NCBI GenBank assembly: GCA_024225035.1
Contig: JAAEMX010000441.1
Location: forward strand, 1-64,000
Direction: 5' to 3'
Length of the DNA: 64,000 nt
Source of the DNA: Lentisphaerota bacterium
GTDB lineage: Bacteria > Verrucomicrobiota > Lentisphaeria > Victivallales > Victivallaceae
Position 1 is the stretch's first letter, and each line of letters begins with the position of its first letter. Under the pieces are notes generated by a model. The model had not been told where the DNA came from. It did no database searches and saw only the letters and a list, made by a program, of their open reading frames with translations. Shown here one piece after another: positions 1 through 8,914 of the stretch. The position numbers and the translations under genes are program-made.

Positions 1-111
1 TAAACTGCTAAAATAAGCTCGGTTATAAAATGGGCATTCGCCGCAATTATCTTCTAAACATAAATCGCAGCATAGTCCTTGCTTAAAGTTCGTGGTGTCG
101 TGGATATGCAT
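1..111 (-). CDS. Cys-rich small protein, 3' end outside window
   Basis: An unrecognised partial gene of the integrated element. It starts at the ATG read leftward from 111, with an AGAGGA ribosome site about 8 bases upstream, and runs open for 37 codons to the window edge. The visible part holds a tight cysteine cluster, CCDLC followed by NCGEC, which could bind zinc or another metal. It lies about 85 bases downstream of the antirepressor on the same strand, so it is probably co-transcribed with it. No function can be assigned. The good ribosome site and open frame support it, but its length is unknown. Confidence 0.4.
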   Translation of the reverse strand, partial: MHIHDTTNFKQGLCCDLCLEDNCGECPFYNRAYFSSL

Positions 112-195
112 AATAATTTCCTCTTCTTCTGGGTTAATGGTCAGCGGTGTTGCCACCGCCCGGTCGTAGAAAACGTTCAAGTAAAAGGGCAAATT

Positions 196-915
196 CTATG
201 CCGGAAGCAGGTCGTCACGTTGCCACAAGCTAGTTATGTAGCGGGCTCCGGACTCAAACCATTTAATGTATTGTGTAGTTTTATCTTCACTGATTTTGTG
301 AACGACTATTTTGAACAGCTCACCACTGCGATGCTGAATCTTAAACGCGGGCATTTTATCCTGTCGCAATATCCCTTTATATATAAGGAATTTGTTTAAA
401 GACTGCGCTCCAGTGCCCAGACGTTTTGCAATCTGGGTTGTTGTAAACAAACTTTCGCTGTCGCAGACCAGATCAGAGTGTGCAGCTTTAGGAATAAGTT
501 TTTCTTTTTCTTTGCGCTCCTGTTTCAGTGCAGTCAAAACTTTAATCATGCTGTCCGGGTCTGTTAGCATATTCTCAATTGTATCCGGTGTCGCATAAGC
601 CCCGTGCTTCCTGATTGAAGGTAACACTTCACCTGTTACCCAACGTTTGAATTTTTTGGCGTTAGGTTTCCGGCTTTTCATGATGAGAGAGTACAGGCCG
701 GACTCGTTAATGGTTGTCGTTGTTTGAACTCCACCAAGGGTGTCCACTTTAACCGACCCCCTTTCATCATCATCAAGTTTCATAATTGCATCCCTGTATT
801 TTGAAATGCCCAACACCTCACACACATCCTTGGCAACAAACCACGGCTCTTCATTTCTGTTAATAACTCGAACGTTGGCATCTTCGAAATTAAACATGGC
901 TACTGCTGGTGTCAT
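196..915 (-). CDS. BRO-N family phage antirepressor-like protein
   Basis: Phage-type regulator. The N-terminal ~110 residues match the Bro-N domain pattern (PWFVAKDVCEVLGI, then TTTINESGLYSLIMKSRKPNAK, split here by position, then FKRWVTGEVLPSIRKHG), known from baculovirus and phage antirepressors that bind DNA or a repressor. The C-terminal ~110 residues resemble the KilA-C/ANT type domain that reads TTTQIAKRLG. I chose the ATG at 915 because CGAGG lies 5 bases upstream; the longer frame from 957 would overlap the preceding gene and has no ribosome site. It is the last complete gene of a leftward cassette with the 88-codon and ribbon-helix-helix genes, opposite the S24 repressor, as in a prophage immunity region. 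Confidence 0.8.
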   Translation of the reverse strand: MTPAVAMFNFEDANVRVINRNEEPWFVAKDVCEVLGISKYRDAIMKLDDDERGSVKVDTLGGVQTTTTINESGLYSLIMKSRKPNAKKFKRWVTGEVLPSIRKHGAYATPDTIENMLTDPDSMIKVLTALKQERKEKEKLIPKAAHSDLVCDSESLFTTTQIAKRLGTGAQSLNKFLIYKGILRQDKMPAFKIQHRSGELFKIVVHKISEDKTTQYIKWFESGARYITSLWQRDDLLPA

Positions 916-932
916 ATGAACCTCGGTTATGC

Positions 933-1199
933 TTAGATTAAAGTTGAAGTAGAGCAAAATTGACTATTACTTTTAGTTAAATTACTGCGCGCTTCAGTAA
1001 TGTTGTCATAACGTATTATTGCTTCAGGATGATTGGAGACATAATCCGCTGCCTCTTGTAACTTTGTCATGCTATAGCGTGTGGTTTTCTGGCCAATTTT
1101 TATTTTAGCTTCGGCAAATTCACAAAAACGTTCAGCCATAGCTCTTCCTATGCCGTCTAATTCCCTTTTCATGAGAGTTTCTAGTTTTACTGCAATCAT
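933..1199 (-). CDS. hypothetical small protein of the element
   Basis: An 88-residue unrecognised protein. AAGGGA precedes the ATG by about 7 bases, and its stop lies 17 bases before the antirepressor start, which supports one leftward transcript. The sequence is predicted mainly helical with no signal peptide or membrane segment. Phage immunity cassettes often carry such small regulators, but there is no motif here to support a function. Confidence 0.55.
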   Translation of the reverse strand: MIAVKLETLMKRELDGIGRAMAERFCEFAEAKIKIGQKTTRYSMTKLQEAADYVSNHPEAIIRYDNITEARSNLTKSNSQFCSTSTLI

Positions 1200-1225
1200 T
1201 TTTTATTCCCTTAACAATTATGTGT

Positions 1226-1423
1226 TTAATTGTATCTAGTTAGACGTTGCCGTAAAAAAAGTTTTAATGCCCGTCTGATAACAACTGCTTCAGAGGTGTC
1301 TTCTTGTGCTGCAACTTTAGTAAGAGCTTTTCTCATTTGTGGGGTCATTCGAACTCCAACGGCCTCGGTTTTTACAGCTGGTGTGAACCGGCAAAGGCTG
1401 GTGGTAACTTTCTTGTTATTCAT
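1226..1423 (-). CDS. small ribbon-helix-helix-like DNA-binding protein
   Basis: A 65-residue protein starting at the ATG at 1423, which has GAGGAG six bases upstream; the earlier in-frame start at 1480 lies across a palindrome and lacks a ribosome site. The stretch GVRMTPQMRKALTKVAAQEDTSEA resembles the CopG/Arc ribbon-helix-helix arrangement: a short basic strand, then a first helix, a turn and a second helix (VVIRRALKLFLRQRL). Such proteins are dimeric DNA binders. It is the first gene of the leftward cassette and faces the S24 repressor, so it may be a Cro-like or accessory control protein. The family call is by pattern only. Confidence 0.55.
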   Translation of the reverse strand: MNNKKVTTSLCRFTPAVKTEAVGVRMTPQMRKALTKVAAQEDTSEAVVIRRALKLFLRQRLTRYN

Positions 1424-1451
1424 ATTATCTCCTCTTTGTTCTATAAAATCA

Positions 1452-1464
1452 ATCATAGTATGAT
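1452..1464. promoter_or_regulatory. candidate operator palindrome ATCATA-G-TATGAT
   Basis: A perfect 13-base palindrome, 28 bases upstream of the start at 1423, in the divergent region between the leftward cassette and the rightward S24 repressor. The position suits a binding site for either the repressor or the ribbon-helix-helix protein. Only one copy is seen, so this is suggestive only. Confidence 0.3.
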
Positions 1465-1533
1465 GCAGTTTAACTTTCAATACAAAATACCTAAAAATAA
1501 CTTAATAAACTAGTCATTATGTTCAACTTGTGT

Positions 1534-1551
1534 TTGACATTGTATAACAAT
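1534..1551 (+). promoter_or_regulatory. candidate -35 box and overlapping operator for the S24 repressor gene
   Basis: TTGACA at 1534-1539 runs into the imperfect palindrome ATTGTATAACAAT (arms ATTGT/ACAAT, 1539-1551), upstream of the ATG at 1589. The layout suggests an autoregulated repressor promoter, but no well-spaced -10 box is clear, so this is tentative. Confidence 0.25.
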
Positions 1552-1588
1552 ATGATAGCTTATTATAAAACAAGGAGCCAAAGGGATT

Positions 1589-2554
1589 ATGAGCACCACC
1601 TGTAATGAAAAATTCAACGGAGAAACCTTAAAACACTTTCGTACGCTAGCGAATGTTTCACAAGAAGAGCTGGGAAAAAGGTTGGGAGGAATTAAAAAAA
1701 ATAATATTAGTATGTGGGAGCGTGGTATCAAGGCGATTCCTCCCAAATACATCTTACAATTACTATCTATTTTTAACTTGAGCGTTCAAGAATATTATCC
1801 CCAACCCGCAGGAAACGTAAGTGTAGATGTCTCTAGCGGTTTGACTTGTAATGCAATAGTAGCCAATACCTCTAGCCTGCGCGAGGTAATCAAGGATGCC
1901 ATGATGCAAAAAAATATTTGTTCAGCTCTAGCCCTTAATAAAGCCATCGGTTATGGCAATGTCGAAACTCTTGAGCGTTTGCTGGCAGGTAAACTTGTGG
2001 GTTGGTTTCCTGAGGTGCTTGGAGCAATAATTGATGCCCTTGATCTCCCGGTTGAAGATTTGCCAATATCTGGGTATGAAAAATTATTATTGCCTCCTAA
2101 GGGGATTTTTAAAGAAGGGGCAAAACTTACGCGCCCCGTTCCAGTTTTCAGTATGGCGGATGCCGCTGATGGCTTTGGCTATCATGGCGAAGATGGTAAT
2201 CAATTATTTGATAATTGGAATCCAGAGACGACAGAAACCATTCCAGCTCCAATTGAAAATCGCCAACTAGTAGGTTTTAAAATTTCCGGGAACAGTATGT
2301 CTCCGACAATTAAAGATGGTGATACGGTACTATGTGATAGGAATGGGATCGCCAGTAACGGCAAGGTGGTTGTAGTTAAGTTTGCTGATCAGACAAAATA
2401 TGCAGAATGTGTGGTCTGTAAGCGCTATCACAAGGTGGGCAAAACCATCCTGTTAACCAGCGATAACCGAGGTGATGGCTTGGACTATAATGTGCAAATC
2501 CAGGATTTAGAGTGGATACTGCCTTGTTATATGCTAGTATCTTATAACTTATGA
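1589..2554 (+). CDS. CI-like phage repressor, HTH plus S24 self-cleaving peptidase domain
   Basis: Lysogeny-type repressor of 321 residues. Residues ~10-65 form an XRE helix-turn-helix (LGKRLGGIKKNNISMWERG). Residues ~95-155 look like a second HTH-type helical bundle (ALALNKAIGYGNVETLERLLAGK), an unusual insertion. The C-terminal ~120 residues are a LexA/CI-type S24 domain: the serine sits in GNSMSPTIKDGD and the candidate catalytic lysine in CVVCKRY. In this family, DNA damage triggers self-cleavage and induction. It has an AAGGAG-type ribosome site and diverges from the antirepressor cassette; the integrase starts 22 bases after its stop. Together these define the immunity/integration module of a prophage or similar element. 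Confidence 0.88.
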   Translation: MSTTCNEKFNGETLKHFRTLANVSQEELGKRLGGIKKNNISMWERGIKAIPPKYILQLLSIFNLSVQEYYPQPAGNVSVDVSSGLTCNAIVANTSSLREVIKDAMMQKNICSALALNKAIGYGNVETLERLLAGKLVGWFPEVLGAIIDALDLPVEDLPISGYEKLLLPPKGIFKEGAKLTRPVPVFSMADAADGFGYHGEDGNQLFDNWNPETTETIPAPIENRQLVGFKISGNSMSPTIKDGDTVLCDRNGIASNGKVVVVKFADQTKYAECVVCKRYHKVGKTILLTSDNRGDGLDYNVQIQDLEWILPCYMLVSYNL

Positions 2555-2576
2555 TTTTGAGGAGGCTCAGTCTAAA

Positions 2577-3698
2577 ATGTCTATTCCCGCAAATTCGACT
2601 AGCTATAGAGTAACAGTAACAGATTCGGCTAGCGGTAAAAAACGTAAGTTGAATTTCCCTATATCTGGCACCGTCAAAGAAAAACGTCAGCAGGTCAGGG
2701 AGATAAAAAATTACATTACTCAATGTAAGCTTGAGGCTAAAAAATTAGAAACAAGAGCCCTTATTATGGAAGCTGCAGCCTGTCGCCGTAAAAGTCACCA
2801 AGACCGACTCAACATAATTCTTAATGTCGCTAAACTGAGATCGAATAGGCAACATAATAGAGTTGTCACGCTTTTGGAAAGGTACAAAAAAACGAATATT
2901 TTTTTAGCGCTATCGGCCAAAAGTCAATACCAATATGAATTACGCGTCACAAAATTCTTAAATTATCTTAAAATTAAAGATATTATTGATGTTGTTCAGA
3001 TCACTAAAGAACATGCCGAAGAATTTATGATTGAACTTAAATGTAAGAATAGTACCTACAACAAATATCTTGCCGTAATGAGCTCTTTCTTTAAAGGTCT
3101 GAACATGAAAAATCCCTTTAAAGAAATTAAGCGCAAAAATGCCGAAGAAGATGCTACAGCTAAAATACCATTTACTGAAGAAGAAGTTAACCTGATTCTA
3201 AACAGTTTTAAAGATGATTGGCAGGAAATTTGTCTGATCGCAGCTTATACAGGGATGCGCTTTGGCGATGTTATACATTTAAGAAAAGAAAACATAACTT
3301 TCGATTTACATCAAAAACAACATATAATACAACTAACCCCAGCAAAAACCAAACATACTGGACGGTCTTTATATATTCAACTCCTGCCGCCATTAGAATT
3401 TCTATTGGAAAAAGCAGCAAATGAGAATGGCTATTTTTTCCCTGATAAAGTAAAAAAATATAAGGCCAGTACTGCTCATGCCGGAGCGAGTTTAAATCAT
3501 GTTTTTGTAAAAAAACTTCGATCTCTAGGTATTAACAATAAAAGCTTTCATTGCTTTAGACATTACTTCGTTGACAAGTTGCGTAAAGCTGGTTTTTCTA
3601 ATGAACAAATTGGCAGTGTAATCGGCCATGCTTCGATTAAGCAAACTCGGGATTATGGGGATTATCATAACCCATTAAATCTAGAAAAAATCATGTAG
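2577..3698 (+). CDS. int: tyrosine recombinase (integrase) of the tRNA-Ser element
   Basis: Site-specific recombinase of 373 residues, preceded by GAGGAGG-like sequence. It has a basic N-terminal arm-binding region, a core-binding SAM-like domain (~100-175) and a catalytic domain (~195-370). The catalytic residues are visible: R228 in TGMRFGD, a lysine at 257 or 259, H325 and R328 in FHCFRH, H351 in GHAS and the nucleophile Y360. It sits about 100 bases from the 3' end of tRNA-Ser with tandem 11-mers between, the usual arrangement for an element that integrates in a tRNA 3' end. All catalytic residues are present, so the enzyme may be active. Confidence 0.93.
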   Translation: MSIPANSTSYRVTVTDSASGKKRKLNFPISGTVKEKRQQVREIKNYITQCKLEAKKLETRALIMEAAACRRKSHQDRLNIILNVAKLRSNRQHNRVVTLLERYKKTNIFLALSAKSQYQYELRVTKFLNYLKIKDIIDVVQITKEHAEEFMIELKCKNSTYNKYLAVMSSFFKGLNMKNPFKEIKRKNAEEDATAKIPFTEEEVNLILNSFKDDWQEICLIAAYTGMRFGDVIHLRKENITFDLHQKQHIIQLTPAKTKHTGRSLYIQLLPPLEFLLEKAANENGYFFPDKVKKYKASTAHAGASLNHVFVKKLRSLGINNKSFHCFRHYFVDKLRKAGFSNEQIGSVIGHASIKQTRDYGDYHNPLNLEKIM

Positions 3699-3718
3699 AA
3701 TAATCAAAGAGTGGGCAA

Positions 3719-3740
3719 AAAGTTGACATAAAGTTGACAT
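3719..3740. repeat. tandem 11-bp direct repeat, candidate integrase arm-type sites
   Basis: AAAGTTGACAT occurs twice head to tail (3719-3729 and 3730-3740), directly between the integrase stop and the tRNA-Ser 3' end. Tyrosine integrases commonly bind short direct repeats flanking the core attachment site, so this is a reasonable arm-site candidate. The second half (GTTGACA) could equally be part of a promoter. Confidence 0.45.
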
Positions 3741-3799
3741 GCTTAATTTATATCAATGTGATTAACATATTTATCACCAAAGACTTATGAATATATAAA

Positions 3800-3889
3800 T
3801 GGCGGAGGGAGTGGGATTCGAACCCACGGAGGCGTAAACCTCGGCGGTTTTCAAGACCGCTGCCTTAAACCAGACTCGACCATCCCTCC
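3800..3889 (-). tRNA. tRNA-Ser (anticodon UGA)
   Basis: Read leftward, the acceptor stem GGAGGGA pairs with TCCCTCC, followed by discriminator G and an encoded CCA at 3800-3802. The T arm contains GGTTCGAATCC and the anticodon loop is CTTGAAA, giving anticodon TGA. The long variable arm (GGTTTACGCC region) is the serine type. Its 3' end points toward the integrase, marking it as the likely attachment site of the element to the left; the gene itself remains intact. Confidence 0.96.
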
Positions 3890-3910
3890 GGTCGATTTGT
3901 AAGAGCTTAT

Positions 3911-3947
3911 AAAATGCCCTCAAATCTTGATAATTCAAGGGCATTTT
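3911..3947 (-). terminator. rho-independent terminator downstream of htpG
   Basis: Ten-base perfect stem AAAATGCCCT/AGGGCATTTT with a 17-base loop, followed on the minus strand by a T-rich stretch, 13 bases after the htpG stop. It separates htpG from the tRNA. Confidence 0.75.
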
Positions 3948-3960
3948 ATATTAAATTTCG

Positions 3961-5856
3961 TTATTTTTTAATAGCTTTGACCATCAGTTCAGCGATGTTC
4001 TTGGAAAACGCTAATGGATCAGGTATCGGGCTTCCTTCTGTAAGCAACGCCTGGTCAAAGAGTAATCTTGCGTATTTTGGCAATTCAGGAGCATTTGCAT
4101 CCTGATCATATACACTTTGCATTGCTTCAACTAACGGGTGAGCCGGATTGAGCTCCAGGATGCGTTGAGACTCCGGAACTTCCTGATTCATGGCTTTAAA
4201 CATGCGTTCCATATGAGAGCTTAAAGCACCTTCGTCAGCTACAAGACAGCAGGCGCTGTCAGTCAGGCGGTTTGTGAAACGAACTTCCTTGATATGCGAA
4301 GACAGTTGGTTTTGGAGGCATTCAAGTAAGTTTTTATGAGCTTCTTTGGCTTTTTCAATCTTCTCTTTGCTCGCTTCGCTTTCGTCAAGTTCCACGTCGC
4401 CTTTGTCAGCTGTCTTAAAATGCTTTTTGGCATATTGCTGCATTGACTGCATGACCCATTCGTCAATCGGATCGATCATGTAAAGTACGTCGTAGCCTTT
4501 GCTGCGGAAAACTTCGAGAGCAGGGGAATTTTCCAGGGCCTTACGGCTTTCACCTGTAATATAGAAAATTTCTTTCTGGGATGGTGCCATAGCATCAACG
4601 TATTCTTTCAGGCTGATCATTTTTCCTGGCTCGGTATTCATTGATTCGTATAAGGCAAGGTCTTTAATTTTTTCCTGGTTAGCAAAATCAAGGTGAATAC
4701 CTTCCTTCAGAACTTTGCCGAATTCTTTGAAAAAGTTGAGGTATTTTTCAGGTTCTTTTTCTTTCATTTTCTTAAGAGCGCTCAGAACCTTGAGTGTGAC
4801 GTTTTTCTGAATCTTTTTCAGCAGTGGATTTTCCTGCAGGATTTCACGGGAAACATTGAGCGGGAGGTCGCTTGAATCAACGACACCGTTAAGGAAGCGC
4901 ATGTAATCCGGGATAAGATCTTTGCATTCGTCGGTGATAAACACGCGACGTACATAGAGCTGGAGACCTTTTTTCTGGAAGTCCGGCATGAAGAAATTAT
5001 AAGGTGGTTTTTCGGGAATATATATTAGTGCTTTGAATTCGGTTGTTCCTTCGGCGGAAATCTGAATTGATTTTAATGGTTCGCCGCCATGATGAGAAAG
5101 GTGTGCGAAAAAGCTTTTGTGCTCGTCTTCAGTGATTTCTGAGGCTTTTTTGAGCCAGATAGCTTTTTGGGAATTTAAAGTTTGTATTTCTACGGTTTCA
5201 GTTTTCTCTTCATTGGTTTTGACGTAGGGCAGGGTGATTGGATATTCAATGAAGTCGGAGTATTTGCGAACGATTTCGCTAACTTTCCAGTTTTCAAGGT
5301 ATTGTGCAGCATCTTCTTTAAGATAAACGACTACGTCTGTCCCCTGAGAATCTTTTTCAGTTTCATCAATTGTGTAGCTGGATTTTCCATCAGATGACCA
5401 GCGTATTGCCGGGGTGTCTTCTCCTGCTTTTTTAGTGGTAAGAACAACTTTTTCCGCTACCATGAAAGATGAGTAAAAGCCTACACCAAATTGGCCGATT
5501 AGTTCCGGAATATCGCTGGAGGAGGCATTTTGCTCTTCCATTGCTTTAATGAACGCTTTTGTGCCTGACTTGGCAATGGTTCCAATGTTGTCCACTACCT
5601 CATCTTTAGTCATCCCGATACCGTTGTCGCTGATCCGAATAGTTTTCTGATCTTTATCAATGGTTAATTTAATGGCCCAGTCTTCTTGAGCTATATGTTT
5701 AGTAGTCAAGGATTCAAATCGTGCTTTGTCGATGGCGTCCGTTGCGTTTGCGATCAGTTCTCTGAGGAAGATGTCCTTGTTTGAATAAAGAGAATGAATC
5801 ATTAAGTCCAGTAAATGCTGAACTTCTGTTTTAAACTTTTTAGTTTGACCTGCCAT
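3961..5856 (-). CDS. htpG: molecular chaperone HtpG (Hsp90)
   Basis: Cytosolic ATP-dependent Hsp90 chaperone, full length at 631 residues. The GHKL ATPase domain shows its motifs in order: ELIANATDAIDK, DNGIGMTKDEV, GTIAKSGTKAF and GQFGVGFYSSFMVAE. The middle domain carries the conserved LPLNVSREILQ and the C-terminal dimerisation domain ends in AIKK. It is monocistronic, with its own terminator, and about 260 bases of AT-rich sequence upstream in which I saw no CIRCE element. Nothing unusual in the sequence. Confidence 0.97.
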   Translation of the reverse strand: MAGQTKKFKTEVQHLLDLMIHSLYSNKDIFLRELIANATDAIDKARFESLTTKHIAQEDWAIKLTIDKDQKTIRISDNGIGMTKDEVVDNIGTIAKSGTKAFIKAMEEQNASSSDIPELIGQFGVGFYSSFMVAEKVVLTTKKAGEDTPAIRWSSDGKSSYTIDETEKDSQGTDVVVYLKEDAAQYLENWKVSEIVRKYSDFIEYPITLPYVKTNEEKTETVEIQTLNSQKAIWLKKASEITEDEHKSFFAHLSHHGGEPLKSIQISAEGTTEFKALIYIPEKPPYNFFMPDFQKKGLQLYVRRVFITDECKDLIPDYMRFLNGVVDSSDLPLNVSREILQENPLLKKIQKNVTLKVLSALKKMKEKEPEKYLNFFKEFGKVLKEGIHLDFANQEKIKDLALYESMNTEPGKMISLKEYVDAMAPSQKEIFYITGESRKALENSPALEVFRSKGYDVLYMIDPIDEWVMQSMQQYAKKHFKTADKGDVELDESEASKEKIEKAKEAHKNLLECLQNQLSSHIKEVRFTNRLTDSACCLVADEGALSSHMERMFKAMNQEVPESQRILELNPAHPLVEAMQSVYDQDANAPELPKYARLLFDQALLTEGSPIPDPLAFSKNIAELMVKAIKK

Positions 5857-6117
5857 TTTTTTGTGTGTCCTATTTAGTTAAATTTATATTTGGATTTTGT
5901 TTGTATGTATGCTACGATCACTGGGTTAAAAGTTGTTGAGCCGTTAAGCAATAAGCCTTTGGGGCAAAAAAAACCAGTGGTCCGTAAGCTCAAAAAATAA
6001 TCTTTTTTGATGGTTTTTCAAATATTTATCAAATAGTTTCTTGCATATTCTCAAGATTGCTGCAAATTATTAGTATGAAGTCGAGGAAATTCCAACTACT
6101 GGATAATCTTAACAATT

Positions 6118-8833
6118 ATGTCTTGCGTAAATAATTTGATAGATTCGTTGCTACTAGTCGACAGTGTTGGGGAGAAAGTTAAAGTATTGCGTAATATGAT
6201 TCCTGAGAATCCGGGGATGCTCGTTGAATACCTTAAGCGAGAGTCGGATGTGGAGTCCAGGGAAAAAGCATTAGATCTTTTAAGCTCCCCCTCAAGAGTT
6301 TCTTGCACTTGCCGCCAACGTAGACAATCCACAGTTGAAATTGTTAATTATGAGCGTAAAGGATAAAAGTATTTCGAGGAGAATTATGAAAGAAGAGGAA
6401 AATTGTAACTATAAACAACTTTGTCAAGATATTAGTGATGAGAAGTGTTTGGTTGACACCGCCGTAAAAGTAGACTCTCCTGAAGTAAGGCGAGCCTTGG
6501 CTGAAAGAATCGAAAGCCCAGACAGAATTGTCGAGCTATTTATTGGCATAGATGATGAGGAACTTGGAAAAGAGTTGTTGCAGAAAATCGAAAAAAATCA
6601 AAATTCCATTAAAAAAGCAGCAAGTGAAGCTAAATTCAGTACTATGCGCCAGTTGGCAGAAAAACTGCTCGGTGAAACTATGGATGGAGTTGAGCCTGAT
6701 ATTGATGTTCCCAAAGGAAAATCTGAAAGTGGAATGACGAATGACGTAAAAGATGTTATCCATGAACATGAAGATATCTGTAACAGTATTGAGAAGTTGC
6801 CAGCATCACCATCTCAAGACGATATAACTGAATTTGATAAGTTGTGTAAGGCTTGGGGAAAACTTGCTGACATGCCGGAAGAATATGCCGAGATTCTTGA
6901 TAAACGCTATAATATGGCAAAGGAAGAGTTTGTGCGGCAAATCGAAAAAAATAAACAATTAGAAGAAGAATATCAGAGTAAATTGTCAAACCTAAACGCT
7001 CTTTGTGAAGAAATTGAAGTTATGGCACATGACGAATGTTCGCCTGACTTTGTTGATCATTTTCGTAAATTAAATGAGAGCTGGAAAAAAAATTCAGTTG
7101 GACTCAAGTCTTCAGACACTTTAGAGTTACAGCAAAAATTTGATGCAGCATCAGACAAAATTAAAGAGCGTTTCTCAAAACAGGAAATTAAAGTGGAAGA
7201 GGCCTTAAAGAAGATTTCGGCAATTTGTATTGAGATTGAGGAGTATCTCAAGAATGAAGATCCTGAAGGTATGCAGAGTAAGAGAGCTGCATTTGAAGTA
7301 GAAATCAAGGCAATTATTGAGGAATCCGGGAATGCCGATGATGTAAAAAAAGCATCACATCATTTTGATCGGCTGCTCAAAAAACATTCTTACCAGTTAC
7401 ATCAAGTTTACCAGACAAGGGATCTTGCCCGCTGGGAACACTACACCCTGAAACTAGACCTTTGCACTCAAGTTGAAGCTTTACAGGATTCTAAGGATAC
7501 TGAGCTTCCTGCTGTTGCAAAAAAACTCAAGCTTCTCAGAAAACACTGGAAGGAGATCGGCAGTGTACCTCATGAGAAAGCTCAGGAAATTTGGGATTGT
7601 TTCCGTGGTAACTGTGATAAGCTTCAAGAGCGTATTTCAGCTTATTATGACACTTTGAGCGAAAGACGTGAAGAAATCACTGTTAAGAAAATAGATCTTT
7701 GTGAAAGAGCAGAAGCCGTTCAGGAGTCACAGGAGTGGGAAGATACCGCTAACGACTTTAAAATACTTCAGAGAGAATGGCGGGATGTCGGTTTTACACA
7801 TCCAGAGCAGGAGCGTGAGCTTTATAAGAGATTCCGTGCTGCATGTGATGTGTTCTTCAATGCCAGAAAAGAGTTTTATAGAGATGTTAAGGTTCAGCGT
7901 GAAGATTCATTGAACCTGAAACGTGATCTTTGTGAAGAGGCAAAACAGCTTTTTACTCTTTCTTATGGAGAAGCCCACAAATTAATCCCTGGGCTTTGGG
8001 AAAGATGGAAAAAAGCTGGTTCTGCGGGAAAAGAAGACAGACTTCTTTACGAAGAATTCCGCGGTACATTTGATAAGTATTATTCGGATTTGCGTGAGCA
8101 GCGCAGCAGCAACTTGCAGTCCAAACAGGTGTTGCTTGAAGAGTTTGTCGTTCTTGCTGATAAGATCAAAGAAGATGATACTAATGTTGAAGTACAGAAA
8201 GAGTTCCTGCAGCTTCAGCAAAAGTGGCACGAAATTGGCCCTATGCCCAGAGCTGAAGAAAAACCTGTTTTGGATCGATACAGGGAGCTATGTGCTAAAT
8301 TCTCCAAACTTGCCGGTAAAGTGAGACGTGAAAAAGAAAAGACTTTACTGGAAAACAGTATCAAGGTTGAGCAGATTCTGTGCAGCTCATTAAATGCTGC
8401 TAAAGCTAACGATGCCGAAGCTCTTGATGCTTGTCGCGGACAATGGGAAGATACCACTTTCCATGAAAAATCATATTTTGAAAAAGCATTCAGTGAATTG
8501 AGTGTGGCATTGAGTGATAGCGCAGCTCTGCATAAGTTAGAAAACGAATGTACTGAAAGCCTGAAAGTCCGTAAGATGATCTGCCTTGAAATGGAAAAAA
8601 TGGCTGGTGTTCAAAGTGAAGAACAAAATACTTTGGATCTTGCTGAAGAGCTCAGCATGGCTATTGCCAGCAACTTTGGAAATTCAAGACAGAAGAAAGA
8701 ACGCCTGAGCCCTGAAAAAGCTAAGGAGTTTACCACTCGCTGGCTGAGCGCCGGTATGGTTGAGTCTTCGGAGCTTGAAGCATTGTATCAGCGTTTTGAA
8801 AAAGCTTTGGCTGCCGTGGAAGGTAAGCTGTAA
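6118..8833 (+). CDS. DUF349 repeat coiled-coil protein, reading frame shifted +1 at a C5 run
   Basis: Long helical protein of unknown function. The DUF349 units recur with the W-(K/R)-x-(I/V/A)-G core, for example HWKEIGSVP, EWRDVGFTHP, RWKKAGSAG and KWHEIGPMP, each followed by (Y/W)-x-(R/C)-FR. N-terminal to these are HEAT-like helices. The N-terminus is in one frame (from ATG 6118) and the rest in the +1 frame: the switch falls at C5 6287-6291, where reading L-S-S-P then Q-E-F-L-A-L restores a continuous helical repeat. Either one extra C is present, or ribosomes slip +1 at CCC-T. A GAGGAG ribosome site before the ATG at 6386 could also give a shorter product. A strong terminator follows. 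Confidence 0.75.
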
Positions 8834-8846
8834 GTCGAATTTACTC

Positions 8847-8878
8847 AAAAGCGCCCGTCATTTCTGAACGGGCGCTTT
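8847..8878. terminator. bidirectional terminator
   Basis: Perfect 12-base stem AAAAGCGCCCGT/ACGGGCGCTTTT with a nine-base loop and T-runs in both directions, between the convergent DUF349 gene and the sugar isomerase gene. Confidence 0.9.
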
Positions 8879-8914
8879 TTAAATATTAAAATTTTTGAAT
8901 AATCCAGTTTAGAG

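Noticed and set aside
5857-6117. Possible CIRCE or heat-shock operator upstream of htpG
   Set aside because: No TTAGCACTC-N9-GAGTGCTAA-like inverted repeat is present; CACTGG/CCAGTG arms are short and far apart.
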